Source of the DNA: Streptomyces hyderabadensis
Lineage (GTDB): Bacteria > Actinomycetota > Actinomycetes > Streptomycetales > Streptomycetaceae
Reading direction: 5' to 3'
DNA: 64,000 bases
Assembly: GCF_020404845.1 (NCBI RefSeq)
Contig: NZ_JAIOJZ010000031.1
Coordinates: 1 to 64,000, forward strand
Below the pieces are notes generated by a model. The model searched no databases, was not told the origin of the DNA, and worked only from the letters and a program-made list of their open reading frames with translations. Shown piece by piece: positions 43,568-52,295 of this stretch. The translations under genes and the position numbers were made by a program. Position 1 is the first letter of the stretch, and every line of letters begins with the position of its first letter.

Positions 43568-44815
43568 ATGAGCACATCGCAGCACCCGCCCCGGCGGATC
43601 CTGATCGTGGGCGCCGGGCTGGCCGGCGCGTCGGCCGCCGCCGCCCTGCGCGAGCAGGGGTTCGACGGTGACATCACGGTGTTCGGAGAGCAGTCCCACG
43701 ACCCGTACGAACTTCCGCCGCTGTCCAAGGATGTCCTGCTGGGCCGGCGGGACGAACCTGACTGGGTCCGCGGGGCGGGCTACTGGGACGACCACGGCAT
43801 CACCCTGCGCCGTGACACCGCCGTCACCGCGCTCGAACCGGCCGACCACGAGATCGTCGACGCCGACGGCACGGCCCACGGATACGACCGGCTGCTGCTG
43901 GCGACCGGGTCCCGCCCCCGTGTCCCGCCCGGCTTCGAGGCTCCCGGGGTGCACACGCTGCGCACCCTCGACGACGCCCTGGCCCTGCGCGAGAAGCTGA
44001 CCGACGGAGCCCGCGTGGTGATCGTCGGCGCCGGATGGATCGGCTGCGAGGTCGCTTCGGCGGCCCGCGCCCGCGGCGCCCGGGTGACCATGGTCGACCC
44101 CGTGCCGCTGCCGCTGCGGCACGTCCTCGGCGACCAGCTCGGAGCGGTCTTCCGCGACCTGCACGCCGACCACGGCGTCGTTTTGCGCCTGGGCGTCGGG
44201 GCGACCGGCGCCGAGGTCCGCCCCGACGGCCGGACGGTCCTGCTGGACGACGGCAGCGAACTGCCCGCCGACGTGGTGGTCGTCGGCGTCGGCGCCGTGC
44301 CCCGCACCGAAATCGCCGAAGCCGCCGGTCTGGACCTCGCGGCGGGCGCGGTCGCCACCGACGCCGCGCTGCGCACCTCCGCCCCCGACGTCTACGCGGC
44401 CGGCGACATCGCCGCCCACGACCACCCGCGCCACGAGGGGCGCGTACGCGTCGAGCACTGGTCCAACGCCAAGGAGCAGGGCGCCCACGTGGCGGGCAAC
44501 CTCCTCGGCGGCCACGACGCCTACGACGTCGACCCGTACTTCTTCTCCGACCAGTACGACCTCGGCTGCGAGTACCGCGGCCTCGCCGACCCCGCCCGCG
44601 ACGAACTGGTCCTGCGCGGCGACCCGGCCACCCGCGAGTTCCTCGCCTTCTGGCTGCGCGACGGACGGATCACCGCCGCCCTCAACGTCAACTCCTGGGA
44701 CCACGGCGACACACTCACCGCCCTGGTCGGCACCCGCGCACGGGTCTCCGCCCAGCAGCTCACCGAGGCGGACCTCGACGCGCTCGCCACCGGCGACGCA
44801 CCGCCCCGGCCATGA
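43568..44815 (+). CDS. Ferredoxin-reductase-type FAD/NAD(P)H oxidoreductase
   Basis: The 415-residue protein has the two-dinucleotide fold of oxygenase-coupled ferredoxin reductases. GAGLAGASAAAALREQG (residues 16-32) binds FAD, PYELPPLSKDVLLG near 54 is typical of the group, GAGWIGCEVASAARARG near 157 binds NAD(P)H, and VYAAGDIAAHDHP near 278 closes the FAD site. The C-terminal domain (FLAFWLRDGRITAALNVNSW) is also standard. GGGAGGC precedes the ATG. It sits between folE and folP2-like genes and overlaps the latter by 4 bases. It may supply electrons to a pterin-linked enzyme or reduce a pterin itself; this is inference. Confidence 0.93.
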   Translation: MSTSQHPPRRILIVGAGLAGASAAAALREQGFDGDITVFGEQSHDPYELPPLSKDVLLGRRDEPDWVRGAGYWDDHGITLRRDTAVTALEPADHEIVDADGTAHGYDRLLLATGSRPRVPPGFEAPGVHTLRTLDDALALREKLTDGARVVIVGAGWIGCEVASAARARGARVTMVDPVPLPLRHVLGDQLGAVFRDLHADHGVVLRLGVGATGAEVRPDGRTVLLDDGSELPADVVVVGVGAVPRTEIAEAAGLDLAAGAVATDAALRTSAPDVYAAGDIAAHDHPRHEGRVRVEHWSNAKEQGAHVAGNLLGGHDAYDVDPYFFSDQYDLGCEYRGLADPARDELVLRGDPATREFLAFWLRDGRITAALNVNSWDHGDTLTALVGTRARVSAQQLTEADLDALATGDAPPRP

Positions 44816-45729
44816 GCGCCCTCGACCGGCCGACGACAGGAGCCGCACACACCATGCCCACCACAGCAGTCGACCTGGAGTTCCGCGGCCGCCGCGTAGT
44901 CGGCGACCGGCCCCTGGTGATGGCGATCGTCAATCGCACACCGGACTCCTTCTACGACCGGGGTGCCACCTTCGCCGCCGAGGCGGCCCGGTCCGCCATC
45001 GCCCGGGCCGTCGCCGAGGGCGCCGACATCATCGACCTCGGCGGCGTCACGGCCAGTCCGGGAGCGGAGGTTACGGCCGCCGAAGAAGTCGCCCGCGTCG
45101 TTCCGCTGGTGGAATGGGCCCGCGACCGCTACCCCGACCTGCTGATCAGTATCGACACCTGGCGCCACGAAGTCGGCGACGCGGCCTGCCGGGCCGGAGC
45201 GGACATCCTCAACGACGCCTGGGCCGCCGCGGACCCGAAGCTCATCGAGGTGGCCGCCGACCACGGGGCCGGCTACGTGTGCACGCACACCGGCGGCCGC
45301 ACGCCCCGCGCCGGCCCCTTCCGGCCCGACTACCCCGACGTGGTGGCAGCCGTCCGCACCTCCGTCATCGACCTGGCGGAGCGGGCCGAAGCCGCCGGCG
45401 TGCCCCGCGGCGGCATCCTCATCGACGCCACCGGCTACGGCAAGAACACCGCCGACCACCTCCTCCTGCTCCGCAACCTCCGCGAGTTCACCCGGACCGG
45501 GTGGCCGGTCCTGATGGCGCTGTCCAACAAGTCGTTCGTGGGCGAGATGCTGGACGTGGAACTGGAGGACCGGCTGACCGGCACCCTCGCGGCGACCGCC
45601 ATCGCCGCCAGGGACGGCGCCGCCGTCTTCCGGGCCCACCAGGTCCGGCCCACCCGGCACGTCGTCGAGATGGCCGCGGGCATCAACGGCAGCCGTCCTC
45701 CCGCCCGTACGAGTACCTGGATCGCCTGA
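44812..45729 (+). CDS. folP2: Dihydropteroate synthase paralogue of the FolP2 type
   Basis: The 305-residue TIM barrel is related to dihydropteroate synthase. The first loop reads AIVNRTPDSFYDRG rather than NVTPDSFSDGG. The second reads DLGGVTASPGAEV, where catalytic enzymes have ESTRPGA, so the loop that handles p-aminobenzoate is replaced. This matches mycobacterial FolP2, which lacks DHPS activity. Other conserved parts are LISIDTWRHEVGDAAC, NDAWAAADPK, CTHTGGRTPR, ALSNKSFVGEMLDVELEDRL and FRAHQVRPTRHVVEM. The start overlaps the reductase stop (ATGA); ATG 44854 with AGGAG upstream is an alternative. Its role is unknown, but it sits in a pterin operon. Confidence 0.88.
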   Translation: MSALDRPTTGAAHTMPTTAVDLEFRGRRVVGDRPLVMAIVNRTPDSFYDRGATFAAEAARSAIARAVAEGADIIDLGGVTASPGAEVTAAEEVARVVPLVEWARDRYPDLLISIDTWRHEVGDAACRAGADILNDAWAAADPKLIEVAADHGAGYVCTHTGGRTPRAGPFRPDYPDVVAAVRTSVIDLAERAEAAGVPRGGILIDATGYGKNTADHLLLLRNLREFTRTGWPVLMALSNKSFVGEMLDVELEDRLTGTLAATAIAARDGAAVFRAHQVRPTRHVVEMAAGINGSRPPARTSTWIA

Positions 45730-46472
45730 TGCACCTGATCTGGCCCGCCGAACACGCCCGGCCCATCGACGACGACGAACTGGAACGCCTCTACACCTAC
45801 CCGGACCGTGAGCGCTGGCTCGCCGTCAACTTCGTCGCCAGCGCCGACGGGGCCGTGGAAGTCGGCGGCCTGGCCAGGCCCCTGTCGACCCCGTCCGACC
45901 GCAAGGTGCTGCGGCTCGGCAGCGACCTCGCCGACGTCCTGCTGATCGGTGCCACCACGGCCATGGTCGAGGGCTTCCGCGGTGTCCATCCCGACCGGCG
46001 GACTCTCGACCGCCGGCGCCGCCACGGCCTGGCCGACGTTCCGCCGACGGCCGTGGTGAGCACGGGCCGATCACTGCCCCCCGACGCCCCGGTCATCACC
46101 CGGGCGCGCGTCCCGACCACCGTCCTCACCTGCGCTTCGGTACCCGAGCCCACGCGTCGGGCCTGGCAGGAGGCCGGGGCGGACGTCGTCGTCGCGGGCG
46201 AGGACACAGTCGACCTGGCCGCGGCGGTCACCGCACTCAACCGGCGGGGGCTGCGGCGCATCTACTGCGAAGGCGGGCCCCACCTGTTCGGAGCACTGAC
46301 CGCGGCCGGACTGGTCGACGAACTCCGTCTGACCGTCTCCCCGTTGCTGACCGCGGGCCCGGCCGGCCGGATCGCCACCGGGCCACCCACCCCGCCCACC
46401 GGCCTGCGCCTTGCCACTGCACTCGCCGAGGACGACACCCTGCTGCTGCGCTACCTCACGCCCTCGCGCTGA
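45729..46472 (+). CDS. RibD C-terminal/dihydrofolate-reductase-like pyrimidine reductase
   Basis: The 247-residue protein has the RibD_C/DHFR-like reductase fold. WLAVNFVASADGAVEVGG is near residue 30, ADVLLIGATTAMVEGF near 70, IYCEGGPHLFGALTAAGLVD near 180, and LRLTVSPLLTAGPAG near 200. Family enzymes use NADPH on riboflavin or pterin-type intermediates. It overlaps the FolP2-like gene as TGATG and ends the operon. Along with FolE this suggests reduction of a pterin or deazaflavin-like product, but the substrate cannot be read from sequence. Confidence 0.88.
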   Translation: MHLIWPAEHARPIDDDELERLYTYPDRERWLAVNFVASADGAVEVGGLARPLSTPSDRKVLRLGSDLADVLLIGATTAMVEGFRGVHPDRRTLDRRRRHGLADVPPTAVVSTGRSLPPDAPVITRARVPTTVLTCASVPEPTRRAWQEAGADVVVAGEDTVDLAAAVTALNRRGLRRIYCEGGPHLFGALTAAGLVDELRLTVSPLLTAGPAGRIATGPPTPPTGLRLATALAEDDTLLLRYLTPSR

Positions 46473-46690
46473 ACCGGCACGGCCCAGGGGCCCGTTTCGG
46501 TCGAACGCCGGGACCAGCCCGATGCCGTGGTGGAGCGCGGCGACGTAGAGGGGGTTTCGGGGGGCGAACGAGAGGCCGTCCGCCATGCCCTGCCTCGACA
46601 TCACGGGACCCGACAGACAACGCCCCCAGTTGACGTCCAGTGCCCTGACCCACGGCGGGGCCGCCCGAGGGGGTGGACCACCCACCAGTT

Positions 46691-46704
46691 TTGAACGTGT
46701 TCAA
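46691..46704. promoter_or_regulatory. Perfect palindrome TTGAAC-GT-GTTCAA upstream of the epimerase
   Basis: The 14-bp repeat TTGAACGTGTTCAA lies 42 bases before the TIGR01777 gene, in the promoter position. Its form is typical of TetR-type operators. No regulator gene is adjacent, so the binder may be encoded elsewhere or have been lost. Readings at 46480-46690 on the minus strand (SFAPRNPLYVAALHHGIGLV) may be the tail of such a lost gene. Confidence 0.55.
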
Positions 46705-46745
46705 CTCTTTGGTCTAAGCTCACCCGAGACGAAGGAGGGGAGCCG

Positions 46746-47714
46746 ATGAAGATTGTGATTCCAGGCGGCACCGGACAGGTCGGCGCTGTCCTGAAGCGCG
46801 CACTGGGCGGCGCCGGCCACGAGGTCGTGATCCTGACCAGACAGCCCAAGCGCGAGGGCGAGGTCCAGTGGGACGGTCGGACCCTGGGGCCGTGGACGGC
46901 TGCGGTGGACGGCAGCGATGTCGTCATCAATCTGGCCGGACGCTCCGTGAGTTGCCGGTACACGGCGGCCAATCTGCAGGAAATGATGGACTCCCGGGTC
47001 GACTCCGCCCGGGTCGTGGGCGCCGCGATCGCGGGTGCTGCCCGGCCGCCCCGCGTCTGGCTGCAGATGAGCACCGCGACGGTGTACGCGCACCGCTTCG
47101 ACGCCCCCAACGACGAGGCCACCGGTGTGACCGGCGGTACCGAACCGGGCGTGCCGGACTACTGGGCGTACAGCGTCGAGATCGCCAAAGCCTGGGAGCA
47201 GGCTCAGCGGCAGGCCGAGACGCCGGCCACGCGCAAGGTCGCTCTGCGCTCGGCCATGGTGATGAGCCCCGACCCCGGCGGGGTCTTCGCCGTCCTGCTG
47301 GGACTGGCCCGCCTGGGTCTCGGCGGCCCGGTCGCCGGTGGCGCACAGTACGTGTCGTGGATCCACGAACACGACTTCGTGCGCGCGGTGGAGTTTCTGA
47401 TCGACCGGGGAGACATCGCGGGACCGGTGCACCTGGCGGCTCCCCATCCCCTGCCACAGCGCGCGTTCATGCGCACCCTGCGCTCCGCGTGGGGTGTACC
47501 GGTGGGTCTCCCCGCGACCAAGTGGATGGCCGAGGTCGGCGCGTTCGCTCTGCGTACCGACACCGAACTGCTGCTGAAGAGCCGCCGTGTCGTCCCAGGC
47601 AGATTGGACCAGGCAGGCTTCGACTTTCAGTACACACAGTGGCCGCAGGCCGCGGATGAGCTGGTGCGCCGGGTACGCGAACGGGTCGGACGCGGCCCTG
47701 CGGCACGCCGGTGA
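46746..47714 (+). CDS. TIGR01777-family epimerase (SDR superfamily)
   Basis: The 322-residue protein has a Rossmann domain with GGTGQVGAVLKRALGGAGHE at residues 7-26, VVINLAGRSVSCRYT near 60 and the Ser/Thr stretch WLQMSTATVYAHR near 101. The C-terminal DUF1731-like region carries SWIHEHDFVRAVEFLIDRGD and TELLLKSRRVVPGRLDQAGF. These fit the TIGR01777 group of atypical extended SDRs, whose substrates are mostly unknown; the catalytic Tyr lies in DYWAYSVEIAKAWEQ, where the usual Lys is shifted. GAAGGAGGGGAGCCG precedes the ATG. The palindromic operator candidate at 46691 suggests single-gene regulation. Confidence 0.88.
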   Translation: MKIVIPGGTGQVGAVLKRALGGAGHEVVILTRQPKREGEVQWDGRTLGPWTAAVDGSDVVINLAGRSVSCRYTAANLQEMMDSRVDSARVVGAAIAGAARPPRVWLQMSTATVYAHRFDAPNDEATGVTGGTEPGVPDYWAYSVEIAKAWEQAQRQAETPATRKVALRSAMVMSPDPGGVFAVLLGLARLGLGGPVAGGAQYVSWIHEHDFVRAVEFLIDRGDIAGPVHLAAPHPLPQRAFMRTLRSAWGVPVGLPATKWMAEVGAFALRTDTELLLKSRRVVPGRLDQAGFDFQYTQWPQAADELVRRVRERVGRGPAARR

Positions 47715-47889
47715 TCGTCCTCTTCATCCCCTGAAGCCTTCACAGCTGAGGAAGTGGTCGCCGTAGTCCATGTGCACCACCTTCCCGTCGCATGACCAAC
47801 TCGGGCTTGACGACGCACGTGGAAGCCCTCCACCCGGCCATTACCGCTGGCGTAATCGACCATGCTCCCCTGCTGCGGCATCGTGAGAC

Positions 47890-48525
47890 ATGTCAACGAG
47901 ATCCCGACGAGGGTTCCGGCACCTGCCACGTGTGCCCGAACTACAGATGACAGCCCGCTGCATGCCGGCACCGGACGCTTCCCAGGTCGGCGGCGACTGG
48001 TGCGACGCGTTCGTCCTGCCCGACGGCGCAACCGCATTGGTCATCGGAGACGTGGCCGGACATGATCTTGACGCAGCGGCCGACATGGCCCAACTGCGAA
48101 AATGCTGCGCGCCTACGCCTTCTCCCAGCAGAAAACCCCCCAGCAAGATCGTCGAATGGCTGGACCAAGCCACCATGCAAATGTCCGGGCCCGCCATGGC
48201 CACCCTCGTCCTGGCCAGGCTCACGCACGTCGCATCCCTCGGCGCACACGGGATACTCCTCGGGACAGGACTGCGGGAGCCACGCCCGGACGTATCGCTG
48301 CTCCTGCCACCGGGGGCCACACTACTGCTGTATACCGACGGCCTCATCGAAGAGCCCGGCGCATCACTCGACGACGGACTCGACAGGCTGAGCCGCCACG
48401 CCGCTGCCCTCTCACACCAGTCCCTGGACACCTTCACAGACAAGCTACTCGCCCGTGCCCGCCCCGCAGCCAACGAGGACGACATTGCCCTTCTCGCCCT
48501 GCGCACCCAAGGTCGTGGAAAGTGA
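47890..48525 (+). pseudogene. Truncated SpoIIE-type PP2C phosphatase
   Basis: The reading shows the PP2C/SpoIIE phosphatase core used in sigma-factor partner switching: DASQVGGDWCDAFVLPDGAT and ALVIGDVAGHDLDAAADMAQ with both metal-binding Asp motifs. The later part has TLLLYTDGLIEEPGASLDDG and ANEDDIALLALR. The sensor domains that precede this core in streptomycetes are missing. The stretch between LVLARL and HGILLGTG is about 35 residues short compared with relatives as I recall them, removing the SAGHPPPLL-type strand. The TPSPSRKPPSK segment also departs from family. It is most likely a decaying gene. Confidence 0.65.
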
Positions 48526-48629
48526 TCGACGAGTAGAAAGGGGCCAGGGCTCCGGACACGAGTCCGTGTTGGCCCCGCGACCTGAGGCCGACCCGCTCTC
48601 GTCCCCGGGTGGGACCCGCCGAGGGCGTA

Positions 48630-48647
48630 GTACTGCGTATTCAGTAC
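48630..48647. promoter_or_regulatory. Inverted repeat GTACTG-N6-CAGTAC upstream of the MMPL pump
   Basis: GTACTGCGTATTCAGTAC has perfect 6-base arms and a 6-base centre, about 90 bases before the MMPL gene. The spacing resembles NarL-type response-regulator sites, and such a regulator is encoded just downstream at 52292. Confidence 0.5.
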
Positions 48648-48737
48648 CCCGCAGTGTCGGCAGCGGGACGACGACAGGACACTCCCCTCTTCAGCAGTCT
48701 GGAGGCACCTTCGAGACCCGGATGCGGAGACCTCCCC

Positions 48738-50951
48738 GTGGCTGCTTTTCTGTATCGAATGGGCCGCTTGGCCTTCAGGCGACGCTGGACCGTTGCCCTT
48801 GTCTGGGCCGCCGTACTGGCCGCCGTAGGACTTGCCGGCATGACCGCGCCGGAGGCGGAGGAGGAACCCTTCGCCATGCCGGGGATCGAGTCGCAGGAAG
48901 CCTTCGACCTGATGGAGGAGCGGTTCCCCGGCGCCGCCGCCGACGGCGCCACCGCCCGCGTCGTCTTCGTCTCGCCGAACGGCGAGAAGGTCACCGCCAC
49001 CGAGAACAAGAAGGCCGTCGAGGCCGCGATAGCCGAACTCGGGGACGGCACCCAGGTCGAGAGCACCGTCGACCCGTACGAGTCCGGCGCGGTCAGCGAG
49101 GACGGCCTCACCGCGTACACGACCGTGACCTACAAGGTCGACGCCGCCGGCCTCACCGACGCCAGCCGCAGCCACCTGGCAGAGTCGCTCGAGCACGCCC
49201 GTGACTCCGGGCTCACCGTCGAGGCGGGCGGCGACGCCATGGAGGACATGGGCGGACCCAGCGGCACCGCCGAGGCAATCGGCATCTCCGTCGCCGCCGT
49301 CGTCCTGCTGATCACCTTCGGCTCACTGGCCGCCGCCGGACTCCCGCTGCTCACCGCGCTCATCGGCGTCGGCATCAGCCTGTTCGCCATCACGGCCCTG
49401 GCCGGTCCGCTGGGCCTGGCCGACACCACCAGCACCGTGGCCGTCATGCTGGGCCTGGCCGTCGGCATCGACTACGCCCTGTTCATCGTCTCCCGCTACC
49501 GCGAGGAGCGCGCCAAGGGGCGGACCGCCCAGGAGGCCGTCGCCCTCGCCACCGGCACCGCGGGCTCCGCCGTGGTCTTCGCCGGGCTCACCGTCGTCAT
49601 CGCGCTCGCCGGTCTCTCCGTCGTCGGCATCCCGATGCTGACGGAGATGGGCCTGGGCGCGGCGGGCGCGGTCGTCGTCGGCGTCCTCATCGCGCTCACC
49701 CTGGTCCCGGCCTTCCTCGGCTTCTGGCCCAATGCCGTCCTGGCCCGCAAGGACCGCAAGGCCCGCCGAGCGGGCGGTACGCCGCGGGAGACGCGCAAGG
49801 TCAACGGCGGCACCCGCTGGGCGGGCTTCGTACTGCGCCGCCCGCTGCCCGTGCTGCTCGCGGCCGTCGCGGGCCTCGGCGCCCTGGCGCTGCCGATGAC
49901 CGACCTTCAGCTCGGTATGCCCGGCGACGAGGCCAAGTCCACGGAGACCACCCAGCGGCGGGCCTACGACGCGCTCGCCGAGGGTTTCGGGCCCGGCTTC
50001 AACGGACCGTTGACCGTGGTCGTGGACGCCAAGGACGCCGATGACCCGAAGGCCGCGGCCGGGACCGTCTCCGAGCGGATCGGCGGCACCGAGGGCGTGG
50101 TGTCGGTGTCCCCGGCCCAGTTCAACGAATCCGGCGACACGGCCGTCTTCTCCGTCGTCCCCGCCACCGCGCCGACCGGCCAGGAGACCAAGGACCTGGT
50201 CAACACGATCCGCGGCGACCGGCCCGGCATCGAGTCCGAGGCCGGGGCGACCTTCGAGGTCACCGGGACCACCGCGATGAACATCGACGTCTCCGAGAAG
50301 GTGCAGTCCGCGCTGGTGCCGTACCTGCTCGTGGTGGTCGGGCTCGCCGTGATCCTGCTGCTGGTGGTCTTCCGCTCGATCCTGGTCCCGCTGAAGGCGG
50401 CCGCCGGCTTCCTGCTCTCGGTGCTCGCCTCGCTCGGCGCGGTGGTCGTGGTCTTCCAGCAGGGCCACGGCGCCGATCTGCTGGGGGTAGAGACCACCGG
50501 CCCCATCATGAGCCTGATGCCGATCTTCCTGGTGGGCATCGTCTTCGGCCTCGCGATGGACTACGAGGTCTTCCTGGTCTCGCGGATGCGCGAGGCATAC
50601 GTCCACGGTGAGCGGCCGGCCCAGGCCGTGACCTCCGGGTTCCAGCACAGCGCCCGGGTCGTCGTGGCCGCCGCGCTGATCATGATCGCGGTGTTCTCGG
50701 GGTTCATCGGGGACAGCGACGCCATGATCAAGATGATCGGCTTCGGCCTCGCCTCGGCCGTCCTGCTCGACGCCTTCGTGGTCCGGATGGCGATCGTCCC
50801 GGCCGTCCTCGCCCTGCTCGGCGAGCGGGCCTGGTGGCTGCCGAAGTGGCTGGACCGGATCCTGCCCCGGGTCGACGTGGAGGGCGAGGCCCTGACCCGC
50901 CCGGCCGAGCCCGAGGCGGAACCGGCCGAGAAAGACCTCGCCCGCGCATGA
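48738..50951 (+). CDS. MMPL/RND-family transporter
   Basis: The 737-residue inner-membrane exporter has the standard duplicated layout. There is one helix, a large extracytoplasmic loop (about 35-175), a five-to-six-helix block, then the same again. GIDYALFIVSRYREERAKG near 250 and the equivalent AMDYEVFLVSRMREAYVHGE near 615 carry the Asp-Tyr pairs used for proton coupling. MMPL pumps export lipids, siderophores or drugs. The GTG at 48738 (VAAFLYRMGRL) has GGAG eight bases upstream. A strong hairpin follows. The two-component system downstream and the inverted repeat upstream suggest induction by a signal. The acidic C-terminal tail is cytoplasmic. Confidence 0.93.
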   Translation: MAAFLYRMGRLAFRRRWTVALVWAAVLAAVGLAGMTAPEAEEEPFAMPGIESQEAFDLMEERFPGAAADGATARVVFVSPNGEKVTATENKKAVEAAIAELGDGTQVESTVDPYESGAVSEDGLTAYTTVTYKVDAAGLTDASRSHLAESLEHARDSGLTVEAGGDAMEDMGGPSGTAEAIGISVAAVVLLITFGSLAAAGLPLLTALIGVGISLFAITALAGPLGLADTTSTVAVMLGLAVGIDYALFIVSRYREERAKGRTAQEAVALATGTAGSAVVFAGLTVVIALAGLSVVGIPMLTEMGLGAAGAVVVGVLIALTLVPAFLGFWPNAVLARKDRKARRAGGTPRETRKVNGGTRWAGFVLRRPLPVLLAAVAGLGALALPMTDLQLGMPGDEAKSTETTQRRAYDALAEGFGPGFNGPLTVVVDAKDADDPKAAAGTVSERIGGTEGVVSVSPAQFNESGDTAVFSVVPATAPTGQETKDLVNTIRGDRPGIESEAGATFEVTGTTAMNIDVSEKVQSALVPYLLVVVGLAVILLLVVFRSILVPLKAAAGFLLSVLASLGAVVVVFQQGHGADLLGVETTGPIMSLMPIFLVGIVFGLAMDYEVFLVSRMREAYVHGERPAQAVTSGFQHSARVVVAAALIMIAVFSGFIGDSDAMIKMIGFGLASAVLLDAFVVRMAIVPAVLALLGERAWWLPKWLDRILPRVDVEGEALTRPAEPEAEPAEKDLARA

Positions 50952-50954
50952 CCG

Positions 50955-51006
50955 GATGCGCGGAAGCCGCCCGAGGTCGCCCCCGCGATCCGGGCGGCTT
51001 CGCATC
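50955..51006 (+). terminator. Hairpin after the MMPL gene
   Basis: GAAGCCGCCCG (50963-50973) pairs perfectly with CGGGCGGCTTC (50991-51001), extended by GATGC with GCATC at the base. It begins within 12 bases of the stop and should reduce read-through into the sensor kinase gene. Confidence 0.7.
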
Positions 51007-51047
51007 GTCCACCATGGATGCCAGCCCCTCACCCGAGAGAGCCCACC

Positions 51048-52295
51048 ATGAACAGCAGTCTGGAGCGCTACACCGAGCGCGTGGAGCAGTACGCGTCGCG
51101 CTTCTCGCGCTTCCCCCGCTTCCTGGAAGTGACGATGGTGCTGGCCCTCATCGGCTGCGCCTTCTTCGGCACCCAGCTCAGCCTCCCCGGCGTCGACCGC
51201 CCGGACACGGGGAAGTCGCTGGAGATCCTGCTCGGCCTGTCCTGCTTCGTCCTGCTGAAGTACCGCACCCACACCCGCACGGTCGTGGTCGTGGTCGCCG
51301 GGGTCACCATCGCCGCGATCGCGCGGGGGTACCTGCTCACCCCGATGCTGCTGGCCCCGCTGCTCGCCGCGATGTACTGGCTGGCCGTCCTGTGCGACCG
51401 CCGGACCGTTCGCCTGTACGCGCTCGTCGTCACGGTGGCTCTGCTGACGGTGAACCTGTTCTCCGACGGCATGCGCGACCTTTCCCCGGTCCTGACCGTG
51501 GTCGGCCCGGTGTTCTGGATGGCCCTGCCGCTCGTCGGCGGCAGCCTGGCCCGGCTGCGCGGCGACTACCTGGAAGCGGTCAAGGCGCGGGCCGAGCACG
51601 CCGAACGCACCCGGGAGGAGGAGGCCCGGCTGCGGGTCACCGAGGAACGCATGCGCATCGCCCGCGAGTTGCACGACGTTGTGGCCCACCACCTGGCCCT
51701 CGCCAACGCCCAGGCCGGCACCGCCGCCCACCTCTCGCGCAGCAGCCCCGAGCAGAGCCGGAAGATCCTCGACGACCTCACCGGCACCACCTCCGCGGCG
51801 CTGCGCGAGCTCAAGGCCACCCTGGGCCTGCTGCGCCAGGACGACCGGCCCGAGGGCGAGGGCCTGGACCCGGCGCCGGGACTCGCCCGCCTTCCCGAGC
51901 TGATCGATTCCTACCGCTCGGCGGGCCTGGAGGTCGTCGTCCACCAGGAGGGCGTGCGCCGCCCGCTGACGCCGGGCGTGGATCTGACCGCGTACCGGAT
52001 CGTGCAGGAAGCCCTCACCAACGTCGCCAAGCATGCCCCCGAACGCGCCGCCCATGTCGGCTTCACCTACGCCGACTCCCGGCTGCTCATCACCGTCAGC
52101 AATGACGGCCCGGACACCGTCACCGCCGTCAACGGGACGTCCGGCGGTTTCGGGTTGCGGGGCATGCGGGAGCGCGCCCAGTCCATCGGCGGCGACCTGT
52201 GCGCGGGGCCCCGCCCCGAGGGCGGTTTCGAGGTCACCACCGCGCTGCCGCTGCAAGCGTCCGCCGCCGCCGTCGTCGAAGGAGAGTCCCCATGA
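51048..52295 (+). CDS. NarL-type sensor histidine kinase
   Basis: The 415-residue membrane kinase has several predicted helices in residues 28-180. A HisKA_3 phosphoacceptor helix follows, with the His in RIARELHDVVAHHLALANAQ near residue 210. The ATPase domain (about 305-400) has TAYRIVQEALTNVAKHAPER (N box) and GGFGLRGMRERAQSIGG (G boxes). There is no large external loop, so it likely senses a membrane or lipid-soluble cue. Its stop overlaps the response-regulator start (ATGA). With the MMPL pump upstream it likely forms a sense-and-export module. Confidence 0.93.
   Translation: MNSSLERYTERVEQYASRFSRFPRFLEVTMVLALIGCAFFGTQLSLPGVDRPDTGKSLEILLGLSCFVLLKYRTHTRTVVVVVAGVTIAAIARGYLLTPMLLAPLLAAMYWLAVLCDRRTVRLYALVVTVALLTVNLFSDGMRDLSPVLTVVGPVFWMALPLVGGSLARLRGDYLEAVKARAEHAERTREEEARLRVTEERMRIARELHDVVAHHLALANAQAGTAAHLSRSSPEQSRKILDDLTGTTSAALRELKATLGLLRQDDRPEGEGLDPAPGLARLPELIDSYRSAGLEVVVHQEGVRRPLTPGVDLTAYRIVQEALTNVAKHAPERAAHVGFTYADSRLLITVSNDGPDTVTAVNGTSGGFGLRGMRERAQSIGGDLCAGPRPEGGFEVTTALPLQASAAAVVEGESP

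Noticed and set aside
42092..44848. A 918-residue fusion of the winged-helix regulator with upstream sequence
   Set aside because: The upstream part is antisense to folE and the FAD reductase; the regulator has its own GTG start at 42799.
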